Shown here: piece after piece, positions 10,240 through 21,540 of the stretch
Position numbering within the stretch: the stretch's first letter is position 1
Layout of the letters: the number at the start of each line of letters is the position of its first letter
NCBI GenBank assembly: GCA_907163345.1
Contig: CAJQUN010000406.1
Span: forward strand, 186,001 to 250,000
Direction of reading: 5' to 3'
From: Haberlea rhodopensis
Lineage: Eukaryota > Streptophyta > Magnoliopsida > Lamiales > Gesneriaceae
DNA length: 64,000 nt
The notes under the pieces: generated by a model
What the model saw: the letters and a program-made list of their open reading frames with translations, nothing else
Databases searched by the model: none
Told to the model about the DNA's origin: nothing
Position numbers and translations under genes: made by a program

Positions 10240-10505
10240 CGCTCGGAGTTCATGGTGGCAAGCATAAGGCACCCAACATCAAGTGCGTCACTCTGATGCT
10301 TCTTGTAAGCATCTTTATCAGCTCTTGTAGCTGTTAGGGGAGGTTCCTCAGCGGGCAAGGGTTCCTCTAGGACATAGTGTTTCTTTTCTTGTTTGAGGAC
10401 TATCCTCAAGTTCCTATGCCAGTCTAGGAAATTTGTCCCATTTAGTTTGTCCTTCTCAAGGACCGATCGCAGTGATAATGTGTTTGATACGTTGTTAGTT
10501 GCCAT
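10240..10505 (-). pseudogene. copia-1 gag, N-terminal part
   Basis: The frame starts at 10505 with MATNNVSNTLSLRSVLEKD and continues through LNGTNFLDWHRNLRIVLKQ to about residue 88. It is nearly identical to the start of copia-3 gag at 30099. The frame is cut at 10240 by the Athila-type insertion, beyond which gag continues at 140 and leftward. The intact start and reading frame up to the break suggest it was a working gag N-terminus before interruption. Confidence 0.9.
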
Positions 10506-12363
10506 GGATATCTACAATATAAATATGCAAAATAAGTTTATGATTTAATCATTTAACATGGTCTTACATTAAATGATGCTCCCACTATTTTGTTTAAAAA
10601 ATATCAACCCTCAAAACCTTTAGTGGGCCAAGATCCATATTCGCCTAATCTTGAGTTAGCTTTGGCTAATCGCCCAAGACTCGGTTATTTAGGTAGACAA
10701 CACTTTGTCAATTACATCACATGTAATTCTTGGATAATTGGACGAACAACACTTTGTTCAATTCATCAAATGAATTATAATCCAACCCATGCCTCTAAGT
10801 TCCCAATCCTATTGAGATAACTTAGTTAAGTCGTACCCAATTTAAAGTATAACGGATATCACTTTTATCCTTTCGCGCCTTACTAAGATTGCCACGGTGC
10901 TTTGCTTTGGCAAACCCACACATGTACAATCGAAGTTATTGACGAGTACTTTTAATTTTGGAAGGCATCTAAAACTTAATATTTTAGAGGGGTTTATTGA
11001 TCTCATGATTAGTTTGATAATTTAAAATATGTCCACTACATATAGTTGTATACATATCTACATATATGTGTAATACAATTATCAATCTAAAACATAAGAT
11101 AAATCATGCATCAACATACATAATTAAACGTGACATGGTTATAGCCCCTACTAACGATTCTCTCAAGCCAATGAGAAAATCCTAAGAGTCAACCTTAGGT
11201 AACTACACAAGCACCTTCCTTTGGCTCCAATTTGTGAATGGCCTCCTCATCCCGGCACGATGCTCCATCTTCATTGATCACCATCAATAAAATAAACTAC
11301 ACTATTTATAAGATATAAAATTCCTCGATTCACATTCGAGGGGAACATAGGGGATGGATTACATTTAGAATGAAACAGAGAAGGCACGACACGCAGGTCA
11401 TATTATATATTACAAACATCCACAAATCCTATCTAATAGATCAAAGGGCTATAACCACGCACCATGCTCAAACAACACATAAAGCATGCATTAACATTTA
11501 ATTAATTAAATTCTAAACATTTTAAATTTAATTCTAATTAAAACTGTAAAATAATTTTTGAAAAATTATCGTACGCTCGGGACATCACATGCCACGAACT
11601 TAAGCGACTAAGACACGAACCACCATGGTTCGAACCACAAAAGCCCACGGCTGGACCAATAATGGGCCTAGGGTTCGAAACCCTAGCCCATGGCCGAGCC
11701 AAGCTCGAGCGGCGGCGGCGCTAGGGTTCCAAACCCTAGCCGCCACGCACCACCTTGGGTTTTCATTGAGCCATCTTGTTCGAAACGCCGGAATTTGTTA
11801 GTCACGAGTCACGGTCAGGCCATGCACGGGGTTGGCTCAACCATCTCGAGCTAAGGGTTCGAAAAACCTTGCTCATGTGGTAAAGCTACTAATCCATGCA
11901 TGCGTGAACCATTATCGAGCCAAAGAGTTCAAAACTCATCCACGTCTCAAAACCTTAGCATAAGAGGCGATGATGGCCGAGCCCATGCACGGCTACTAGG
12001 GTTCGAAACCCTAGCCGTCATGAGCTAGCCGTCACGAGCCAATGGGTTCTAAACCCTAATCAATTTTTGACACTTCCATGCACAATTATTAGCCACAACG
12101 ACTAAGCCATCTCGAGCCAAGGGTTCAAAAACCGTAGCCCTCATGTGGCTAGCCGTGGTGTCATTTGTGATGGTTATGGCCGAAAATATTGCCCAATAAA
12201 TTTGATTATACGCCAATTATATCAAATACAATTTTACGATGATTTTCACAAACTAAATATTAACATATCATATATGTTCATACAGTTTTAAATAGCATGC
12301 AATATTAATTCTAATATGATTAAACTATTTAACCACATAAATCCGATATGAGCCTTGTACACG
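10506..12363 (-). other. Leader of copia-1 between primer site and gag
   Basis: About 1.86 kb without a supported ORF, homologous to the copia-3 leader at 28393-30098. The part at about 11640-12130 contains repeated ctagggttcgaaaccctag-like palindromes beside GC-rich cggccgc text. The rest is A/T-rich. The length and conserved palindromes suggest a structured 5' RNA (inference). Confidence 0.75.
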
Positions 12364-12375
12364 GCTCTGATACCA
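12364..12375 (-). other. Primer binding site of copia-1, initiator-Met type
   Basis: On the minus strand TGGTATCAGAGC, one base inside the LTR, is the standard plant primer site complementary to the 3' end of tRNA-iMet. Confidence 0.9.
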
Positions 12376-13474
12376 CTGTAAGTAATCCTTAGAGCATACA
12401 ACGCAGCGGAATAAAAAAAATTGGATTACTAGAACAATGGATCTATACATAGGATATCATATCGGATAAAGGTTTACAAAATTCTCACCCTTGTAGCGTG
12501 TTTGAGCAGATTCCACGGAGCTGCACCACGTCCAACGCCTCCTCCGAGTCACTAGCAAAACTTGTCTAGTTTTGCCTCAACGGTATCCACACGATCAAAT
12601 CGGGTGAAGGGATAGTTTAATAACAAGTTGCTAGACAAGTTATTAAACCGGAACAAGAAGCACACTCGATTCTAAATCGAAAAGGATGGCACAACACACC
12701 AAGAACCACACGGCTATGAAAGCCGAGAGCTCAAGTTGATAGGCGGCCGTGTGCCTCTTGTGGTTTTTAGGTTGAATGATATGAATTGTGTTAATCTAAT
12801 TAATCACCATGCAATCCCTTTATATATCATTTAATTAAAGGCTTTCATAAAGCCTCATGGGCTTAAGCCCATGATTTAATTTAATGATAATTAATTAAGA
12901 CTCCTCTTAATTATTTAATTCATCCCATGAATATAATTTCCCTTCTTGATTTAATCTTTTGTGCGACCCGATAGGATCTTGTAATGTTGGCAGTGACATA
13001 AAATCTCATTTTATGTCGCAAGCAAGGAGCGGTGTCTAGCAACACATCGAGGCTACCCAAATTACAAGAATGTCAATGACTCGACATAACCTTTAGAACT
13101 TGTGATAATATTAACCATGTAACTTAATCCCTTTGTCCTTTGTGTTTTGTGATGACCTGGGATTGGAGATGTTAATCCCGGAGTGTTAATAACCCCTAAA
13201 GATGTTTTACGTAGCGATTTGGAGTTTAATCGCGATGTTGGGCCTTCTGGGCTCGTTTATTTGGGTAGTTGGGATCGTTGGATCCCGAGGATGAGATTGT
13301 ATTCACATTACGGTGTAAAACCTAAGAGTTGGGTTTTAATGTGTCTCGGAATCTCGGGTGCTTGTGTGAGCACCGGTAGGGGGTTTTGGGGTTAGAGAGA
13401 GAGTTTATGAAAACAGATGATTTTTAATGAATCACGATGTATTTGTGGGGCTATTAGTATTTTGGGGTATTTTG

Positions 13475-13484
13475 CTATAAATAC
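13475..13484 (+). promoter_or_regulatory. TATA box of the N1 LTR
   Basis: CTATAAATAC lies about 330 bp into the LTR. The same box is found at the matching place in the N6 and N7 LTRs on the minus strand (for example 40823-40832). Confidence 0.65.
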
Positions 13485-14794
13485 AAGTTGAACCCGAGAT
13501 TTTTATTAAAAATTGCATTTCAGCCCCACCTTCCCTTCTTCTCTCTCCCCGCCGAATCCCGCCTGCTACAGTTCCCCTGCGCACGAAAACGCCGCGCCTG
13601 CCGCCGTTCGGCGCGTGCGACCTATCACCGGCTTCGTCTCGTCGAGACGCAGCTATCCCCTCCATCAATTCGAAGTTTCGTCGCGTGTGGAAGTCGGATT
13701 TCGCTGGAATGCGCCGATCCCCAATTTCTAGGGTTCTTCGATTTTGGTCCGATTTCTTCCGATTTTCGATTGGGTAACCTCCCTTGCCCCTTTTTTTGTC
13801 GTTGTTGTGTAATTACCTACCATTTTTGTGTTCGATTTGTTCGAATTATTGCTGTTGGTGGGATTGGTTCGAATTTATGCATTTTTCGTGGGTTTAGGTT
13901 CGAATATTGTGATTTTTGGCATGAGGATGATGATTCTTGTTGTTATTCGATTTATTCATGTTTAAATGAATTATGATGCTTATTTGGGTTCGAATCGAGA
14001 TGTTATGGTTCGAATTTTGCCCTAATTTGGTGAGGGTTTGATTTCGAATTTTGAGGGTTATGGATGTGCTTGAGCATGGGTTACATGTTCGTAAGTAATT
14101 GTGAATTATTTATCGTTTTAGCACATCGTTCCACGGGGCATGGAACTCGAGCAAGGTTTGGCTCGGACTTAGAGGATTTAAGGTACGTTTAGCGTACGAG
14201 CATAGCTTAAATGATGTTTTACAAGTATGATGCATGATTTAAAATACATGAAATGCTTTACTATGATGGCACCGTGACTTGGTTACGTTATGTTGAATCA
14301 CATGGTGAAATGCTTGGTGCCGCTATGAAGCGAGCAAATGATGGGTGTGGTCGCTACGGAGCGAACACCAGTAGTATGACGCTACTTTGAAGTAAGAAAT
14401 GAAAATGTGGTGTTGATTAGATATCTAGGATATCTGTATTTCATTCCCTATTGGTAATGAATAGGAACAGAGACGTAGTTAATCAGAGAAGTGATTAACT
14501 AGTATCGGAAGTTAAGGAAGTCTCAAAATGATATCTAGAATTATGATAATTGCTAGATAAAGAAAGATGTTATGAAATGTTGTTAATTCGAAACTGGTTA
14601 GGGTTAACCAATATGATGATTAACTGCATATTCAAGATTTGATGATTTATCTGTTTTGAGAACAGGGTTATTACAGGGGTACGCTAGGATGAGGATGATA
14701 CCATCCACGAAGTGTCACATATGTTCCACAATATTTATATTTTCGTAAATTATGTATTATGTCATTATGATTATGAAATTGTGGAATTGGTATG

Positions 14795-14830
14795 CTCACC
14801 CCGTTGGGGGCTGTCTCTGTTGGGACAGGT
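14795..14830 (+). other. Conserved double-hairpin block (N1 copy)
   Basis: CACCCCGTTGGGGG is followed directly by CTGTCTC, TGTT, GGGACAG. The first part folds as CCCC/GGGG and the second as a 7-bp stem with a TGTT loop. The block recurs in every family-N LTR that spans this position (21041-21080, 56820-56858, and minus strand 39174-39210, 45166-45202, 47160-47197, 53518-53553). Confidence 0.7.
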
Positions 14831-16227
14831 GAACAGGTACATCGATGGCTTTGGAGATGAGCTCGAGCTGTTGATTGGATGTACTCTCAGGATCGTGGTA
14901 CCAGGGCTTGATGGAGCACGGTATCGTATAGAGTACCTATATATATATATACCCATGATGGTTATACACATATTTGTGATGCTCGCATGTGAGCACGATT
15001 ATACTTGTTTATGGGTTGTATATAAAGGCATGAGCCTTTCTCTCTTTCCTTTCTATGTTGCATGCAATTAGAGGTAGAATGCTAAAGGTTATGAGAGTCA
15101 CTGGTGTATTGTGGGTGTTGAAACCCACTTTTGTTGCCATATGTGTGGTGTCTTCCCTGGCTGGGAATTTACTTGATATTGCTGCATTTTGATGAGTATT
15201 ATGTTTTCCCTGGCCGGGAATTATATTATGTGTTGTACTTTTATTTCGGGATAGCTCTATTTATGGGGAGACTCTGCCCAAATTTTTATAAAAGTCCACA
15301 ATGCAAAAAGTGATGTAATGGGCGAACTCTATGAGTCTCTTGTTATTAGGAAGATGAACTTATAACTTTGTATGTTAAAGAAAACTTTGCAATTGCCATT
15401 CCATGGTAAAGTATCATCTGAGTTTCCCGAATGATTTTATGGAAAGCATGTGCCACACATAATGATTAATACACTAATCAAGGGTTAAGTATATGGGGTC
15501 CTTACATGTTTAGATTGAACACGAGTCATGGAATAGTCATACTCGTATATTCAATCTCTATTTCTTGATCCCCAAGTAGAACTAGAATAAACGAATAAGC
15601 TCGATATCTCATATCGACTCATTCGAGCATGGCCATGCATTTTAGTTCTCACTTGATCAAGGGCCAAACACATCTCCTGTTATATAGGAGGGACAGATCC
15701 TATCTCGATCAGTCAACATCCCTCTACATAATTCGTAGTGTATCCAATAGTCGCCTTTATAGATTACCCTGTTACGGGTAACGTTTGACGATATCAAGAT
15801 ACATAACTCCTCATGTTGGGATCTCTGATGATCACAAGTCGTAAGGATTACGTACATTATTATCACTATGAGAATTGCATATGACGATCATATAACTATC
15901 CATGTTGCATTCTCATGGTGGGTCTGTCCAGTACATCGTTCTCTAACATGTACCCATGTGTTGATTTGATATCTCATATCAATGAACAATTCATCGATCA
16001 ACATATACTAGTCTCTACGAATTATCATTATCCCTATTCATGATAATACTTGACTAGGGACATCTTTAAGAATAATACAATATTATTCTAAGGACATTAA
16101 CATATATATTAATTCACATTGCACAGTTAAAAGAATAATATATAATAATGAATTGCCATTCATAAAATCATAAACATTGTATGTCAAAACAATCATCTAA
16201 TGATTTGTCTTAGGGTATATCCCAACA

Positions 16228-17860
16228 TATATCACATATAATATTGCGATAATTCCCACAAAATTGATTAATACATATCATATATGAATTAAACAATTTT
16301 AAAGCATGCAAAAGATTCAAAACATGATTAAACAATTAATCACATAAATCCGATATGAACTTTGTACACGGCTCTGATACCACTGTTAGGAATCAAACAA
16401 GCAATACGCAGCGGAAAATAAAACTTGATTCCTACCACTGGACCTATACAAAGTTAATCATACCGAGATTGATTAAGAATCGTACCCTTGTAGCGTGTTT
16501 GTAGCAGAATCCTCGTTGCAAGACCACGAGTCACGAACAAAGATTTGCACCTTCGTCTCTACGGTATCCACACGATCAAATCGAAAGGGTGTTCAAGAAC
16601 AAGTTGCTAGACTCGTTCTTAAACCAAAACAAGACTCACGGTTCAAAACCCATCAACGACGGCTGTTCAAAACTCCACTACACCACGGCGGCGGTGGCGG
16701 CGTGTAGGGGCAAGAAGGCGGCGGCCGAGAGTGAGCTTGTGGAGGCTATTAGGTTTGATAAAATTGATTAACCCTTAATCAACCTTGTTATCATATTATA
16801 TAATGCATATTAGATTTAATTAAAGGCTTTCTCAAAGCCTCATTGGCCCATACCCAATATATTAATTAAATCCATACATCTAATACTTATAATTAAGACT
16901 CTTCTTAATTAATTAATTCATCCAATGAATTATATCTCCCTTTATCGATTTAATCTTTTGTGTGACCCGATAGGATCTTGCAATGTTGGCAGCGACATAA
17001 AATCTAATTTTATGTCACAAGCAATGAGTGGTATCTAGCAACACTTCAAGGCTACCCAAATTACAAGAATGTCACTGACTCGACATAACCTACGGACTGT
17101 GATATTATTAACCATGTAACTTAATCCCTTTGTCCAATGTGTTTAGATTGAACACGAGTCATGGAATAGTCATACTCATATATTCAATCTTTTATTTCTT
17201 GATCCCCACGTAGAACTAGAATAAACGAATAAGCTCGATATCACATATCGACTCATTCGAGCACGACCATGCATTTTAGTCTTACTTGATCAAGGGCCCA
17301 AACACTTCTCCTGTTATATAGGAGGGACAAATCCTTTCTTGATCACTCAACATCCCTCTACATAATTCGTGGTGTATCCAATGATTGTCTTTATAGTTTA
17401 CCCTGTTACAGGTAACATTTGACAATATCAAGATACATGACTCCTTATGTTGGGATCTCTGGTGATCTCAAGTCGTAAAGATTACACATTATTATCACTA
17501 TGAGAATTGCTTATGACGTTCATATAACTATCCATGTAGCATTCTCATGGTGGGTCTGTCCAGTACATCGTTCTCTAACATGTACCCATGTGTTGATTTG
17601 ATATCTTATATCTATGAACTATTGATCAATCAAAACATACTAGTCTCAATGCATTTCATTATCCTGATTCATGATAATACTTGACTAGGGACAATCTTTA
17701 AGAACAATACAATATTATTCTAAGGACATTAACTTATATATTAATTAATATTACACAGATACTCGAATAATATATAATAATGAATTGCCATTTACAAAAT
17801 CATAATACATTGTATGTCATAAATAATCATCTAATGAGTTGTCTTAGGGCATATCCCAAA
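16228..17860 (-). mobile_element. copia-2: leader end, primer site and 5' LTR of an older copia copy
   Basis: Read leftward from 17860 this is an LTR (16384-17860, 1477 bp) related to those of copia-1 and copia-3, an iMet primer site (16371-16382), and the first 143 bp of leader, cut where copia-1 inserted. The LTR edge at 17860 reads cccaaaa where relatives have cccaaca, so the terminal TG appears mutated. It sits inside the internal region of family-N element N2: 17861 onward matches 61766 onward. A CGG-rich run lies near 16684-16724. Confidence 0.88.
16371..16382 (-). other. Primer binding site of copia-2
   Basis: Minus-strand TGGTATCAGAGC next to the LTR end, identical to the copia-1 site. 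Confidence 0.88.
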
Positions 17861-19392
17861 AGACACTACTATATTGATTGTATCTCTTGGAGAGATTTGG
17901 AGCATACTGTCATGGAGATAGCTGGTGTTGATCGAGGGTTTATTGTGAATCAGCCATGGTAAGCATTACTAGTGTTGGACTGAGTGATGGCTTTATTTTT
18001 CGGTGAGACGTACGAGGAGAAGTCTCTCGGGAGATGCTCGAGAATGTGGAGTACTATGGTATTAGTACAGAGCATCATTAGAATGGGTATATGCCGTATA
18101 TACGTATTTCGATTTGGTATTAGTAGCAAGGATGCACTATTCTGAACCATATGTTTATTTATTGATTCCGGGATACATTTTGGTATAAATATATCCAGGT
18201 TTTCAGAACGGTGGTTCAAGGTTGGAGGGTCATGGGTTCATGACACTTTCCTTGTGAGGAAGGCGGTGTTGATATACCTATTGGGAATCTTTGAGAGATT
18301 CGATGTTTCGGTACGCGTGGTGTTGATGTAGAGTTCACACCATTAGCAGTTGGTTCGTCAATTAATATTCTCCACGGGGTGAGAATAACTAGAGATTGCT
18401 AGTTGTATTTGGGGCTTATGGGTATGATTGGAGATACCCGAGCCGAGTGCATTAAGTATGCATGTGGTGTTGGTGCTTAGGCATGTATACCGGTGTGTGT
18501 ATACGAATGCCAACATATTGGTACATGTTGAGCATCGGATTAGTATGCTTGGATGAATGAATCTCTGGTGAGAGATTGTGGCACCTTGAGATTGGTAATC
18601 TCAATGGAACGATTGATTCCGAGGAATGATCGTGAGGTCCAATTGACTTCCTCTGAGGAGGGATGGTCGTATTGGGGCCATGGTAGTTCATTGCTGGGTA
18701 ATTCGATAGCATCCTATGTTAGGATTGTTGAATCCTTGGGTAAACGAGGGATGGCCAGGATTGGAGTTATTGGTTGTCATTGTCGACACAGGTGGCGAGA
18801 ATGCAATCGATTTTTCTTGCATGCCCTCTAGGAAACTTGAGGCATTGTGGAGTTTCGATGGTGTGTTTGGACCGAGACATGATTTCTTGGAACACACGGA
18901 TGTAGACATCTTCGGAGATGTGTTTGTGTTGGTCGGTGGCCGTGAGTTGCCCGATCCGAGTTGCAAATGGTGCAACTACTCCCTCGACGAAGATGGATTT
19001 GGAGAGCGGAAACCGGGTTCAGTGTGTGTATACTGTTGTATACTAGTGGTTTCCTTCGCAACGATGTGTGTTGGACATCGTAGTTTAAGTTGTGGAGATA
19101 TCATGGAAGTGATATCTTTGTTGGAATCAGGGACGATTCGAATAGCTAACAGTTACGGTTGACTGGCTGCTTTTGGGTGGTTAGCATTGAGGCATGCTGA
19201 CATCCTTTTGAGATTGTGATGGTTTGGGAGGTTTACTCCATTCCATAGATTGGTGCGAGGTGGGTGTCCTCGCAGTGGGTGTGTCGTTCATGATTCGACG
19301 ATGCGGATCCGGATTGGATTATGTGGCCTTTGCAGTACGTGGGGTACGCCTGTGCAAATTTCGAGGATGAAATTTTATTGGTGGGGGATAAT

Positions 19393-21506
19393 TGTGATGC
19401 TCGGGAATTAATGGTGAAAATCCCGGTGTGGTAATGATCCTTACTGGATTTTAATTGTGGAAATTATGAATTAATTGCGGTGTTGGGACTCCCGAGGATT
19501 TTAAATCCGGTATTTGGGGTCGTTGGATCCAAGGGTTGAGATCGTATTCTCATCTTCGTGATAAACCTTGGAGTTGGGTTTTTGGTGGGATCTGGGGTCT
19601 GGGTGCTTTGTATTGGGGTTGGTAGTGGAACGTTGAGATTGAGAGGTAATTATTGAACACAGATGATTTTTAATGAGTCATGATGTATTTGTGGAGGACT
19701 CGGGATTTTTGACCCTTGGTACTATATATACCAAGCGGACTCGGTGTTCAATCAGTTGGTGTTTCATTCTCTCTCTCCCTCACGTTTTATCTCTCCCCCA
19801 ACCATTTTCCCCTCTTTTATCCTTGGAGCAAAATCGAGCAAGGCTCGATCTCGGAGCAAGGTTTCTTGAAGATAATTTGGTATTCTTCTTCCCCTCGCAT
19901 TTACCTTCGTTTTGATTGTAGTATTGTAGAGTTTGGGCATGTGTAGTGTTGGGTTTGAGTTTTTGAAATTTTAAAGATTTTTGGGTTGTTGTGTTTGGGA
20001 AGGATTTATGGTGTTTATGTTGAGGAATATTGGTTTAATGGGTGGTGAGTTTGTTTTTTTGGGGGTTTTAAACCATAAAACGCAATTTTTGGGCTGTTGC
20101 AGGGCTCACCGATCGATCGGCAAGAGGGCTCGATCGATCGCGCGTAATTTGTAAAATTGGAAGACGATGAACAGTACGCTCGATCGATCGAGCAAAGCTA
20201 CCAATCGATGGAGATGGTCGGTCGATCGATCGAGGCTTATGCTCAATCGATCGAGTAAGGAAGATTTTTGGGGATAATTTTGCTGGAGCTCTCGATCGAT
20301 CGAGCACATTTGGCCGATCGATCGAGATACTCTGTTTTGTGGTTTTTATTGTTGGTTGTTGCGGAATCGATGCATGCTTCGCCCCGGTTCTTTTAAAATG
20401 GTTAATCGTCGTGGATTGACGATATAATTGGAGGTTGTGAACGTGCTTGGGCACGTGATTGCATGCTTGTAACTAATCGTGAATTGTGAAATATGTTTAG
20501 CACATAATTCATTGGATCATGGGACGAAGGCAAGGTTTGTTTCGGACTACGGAATTATAAGGTTTGTATACCGTACGAGCATAACTATATATCTTATCGC
20601 AATTGTTGAATGCATGGTATATTGTAATTGCAATAAATGGGCATGTATGGTGAAATATATGGTGCCACTATGGAGCGAGCAATGGTTGAGATGTTGTCGC
20701 TATGGAGCGAACATCGGTTATGAATGCTGATGCTACTGAGCAAGCGATGAATTGAGACTATGGAACTATTGTTTAGATACGTGATATCTATAAACATTGT
20801 AAATGATTGGATTTTATTAAATGTGGAAATTGGCAATTAGTGAACGGATTTAGTTAATCAATGAAATGATAACTGGCCATTGGGAATTTGACGGCTTCGG
20901 TTATTTTGAGAACAGGAACAGCACCGGGGATCCCGTATGAGGATGATACCATCCAGGGAGTATCTTTTAAAATTCATGTCTTTACATTCTGTAAATTACG
21001 AACTGTGATATTGTGATTATTGGATCGGTGGTATTTGTATGCTCACCCCGTGTGGGGGCTGTCTCTGTTGGAGTAGGTGGAACAGGTACAACAGTAGCTC
21101 CGGAGTTGAGATCGAGCCATGGATTGGAGGTGCTTCCAGGATCGAAGTACCAGTGCCGGTATTGAGTAGGGTACTTTATACATTAAATACACATTCACTC
21201 ATTTGATGCTCGCATGTGAGCACTGCTATATGTGTATATGGGTTGTATAAAGGGCATGTGCCTTTCTCTTTCCATTTATGGGTTGCATGAAATTAATTAA
21301 GGAATTGCCAAATGAATTGAGAACATGTTAGTGTGTTATGAGGTGTATGTTATACTAGTGGGATGGTATTGGGAATTGAACATTATGTGGATTAATGTAA
21401 AAAAAGTTTTATAGATGGCATATATGAGGATTCCCTAATGATATAAAAGCATGCACCATTATTGTATTAACACACTAATAGCAGGTAAGGGCGCGAGGTC
21501 CTTACA
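19393..21506 (+). repeat. 3' LTR of N2
   Basis: 2114 bp from TGTGATGCTC to GGTCCTTACA. It has a ctatatata TATA-like box near 19723. The GC-rich block found in N1, N6 and N7 is absent. It carries a CGATCGATCG minisatellite at 20105-20335, the GTACG-type palindrome near 20567-20580 in weaker form, CGCT/AGCG seeds near 20670-20710, and the double-hairpin block at 21041-21080 with a weakened second stem. Confidence 0.88.
20105..20335. repeat. CGATCGATCG minisatellite in the N2 LTR
   Basis: Four pairs of exact or one-off CGATCGATCG palindromes start near 20109, 20185, 20220 and 20292. Flanking text such as ttttgctggag resembles the spacer tttgctctggag of the Athila LTR minisatellite. The host LTR is otherwise unrelated to Athila. 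Confidence 0.85.
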
Positions 21507-21540
21507 GTTGTGGTTGGCGGAGTTCCAACTGGCGAAGAAA
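21507..21540 (+). pseudogene. Short gag scrap resembling the N4 gag
   Basis: About 34 bp reading tggttggcggagttccaact and onward resembles N4 gag at 36469-36504 at most positions (frame residues LAEFQLAKK). It lies directly between the N2 LTR end and copia RT sequence. It may be the flank into which N2 inserted, or a recombination scar. Confidence 0.45.

Larger units (their letters stand above)
13148..15506 (+). mobile_element. N1: solo LTR of family N
   Basis: A 2359-bp block starts TGTGATGACC, ends GGTCCTTACA, and is flanked by the perfect 5-bp duplication tgttt (13143-13147 and 15507-15511). Family-N blocks seen elsewhere in the window recur in order: a TATA box, a GC-rich stretch near 13560-13620, the GTACG/CGTAC palindrome near 14182-14198, CGCT/AGCG hairpin seeds near 14320-14370, and the double hairpin near 14795-14830. 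No internal DNA is present, so LTR-LTR recombination removed it. The 162-codon frame at 13488-13976 is not supported as a gene. Confidence 0.92.
1..16227 (-). mobile_element. copia-1: 5' part of a minus-strand Ty1/copia element, twice interrupted
   Basis: Read on the minus strand this is 5' LTR (12377-16227), initiator-Met primer site, a leader of about 1.86 kb, and gag, running off the left edge of the window. It belongs to the same family as copia-3 at 26891-35565: the LTR, leader and gag N-terminus match closely. Two later insertions split it. An Athila-type element (141-10239) lies in gag, and a solo LTR (13148-15506) lies in its LTR. The right border falls in the leader of another copia copy (copia-2), so copia-1 landed in a relative. 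The 3' LTR and any target duplication lie outside the window. Confidence 0.9.
12377..16227 (-). repeat. 5' LTR of copia-1, split by a solo LTR
   Basis: Two segments, 12377-13147 and 15512-16227, together about 1487 bp, match the copia-3 LTR (1489-1494 bp) end to end. In element sense the LTR begins TGTTGGGATATACCC and ends CTTACA. A TATA-like atatataaag on the minus strand lies near 12817-12827. The gap is the solo LTR 13148-15506 with its target duplication. Confidence 0.92.
17861..21506 (+). mobile_element. N2: internal part and 3' LTR of a plus-strand family-N element
   Basis: 17861-19392 is non-coding internal DNA homologous to 61766-63300 (N5) and, inverted, to the internal DNA of N6 and N7. 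It ends in the purine tract gtgggggataat just before the LTR TGTGATGC. The left part is missing because copia-2 and copia-1 inserted here. No gag or pol domain was seen; the short ORFs such as 18716-19162 are not shared as proteins between copies. Confidence 0.85.

Noticed and set aside
12364..12379. tRNA-gene fragments suggested by tRNA 3'-end matches (also 8638-8655, 28381-28392, 36140-36156, 44623-44639, 52964-52980)
   Set aside because: Each is a 12-18 bp match placed directly beside an LTR, so they are primer binding sites. No cloverleaf is present.
13488..13976. 162-codon ORF in the N1 solo LTR
   Set aside because: It is not conserved as a protein in the N6 and N7 LTRs and lies wholly in the LTR. 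A chance frame in a GC-rich block explains it.
16684..16724. CGG microsatellite in the copia-2 LTR as a regulatory repeat
   Set aside because: It is short and degenerate, and absent from the same place in copia-1 and copia-3.
18716..19162. 148-codon ORF in N2 internal DNA as a possible gene
   Set aside because: The collinear DNA of N5, N6 and N7 does not keep the frame.
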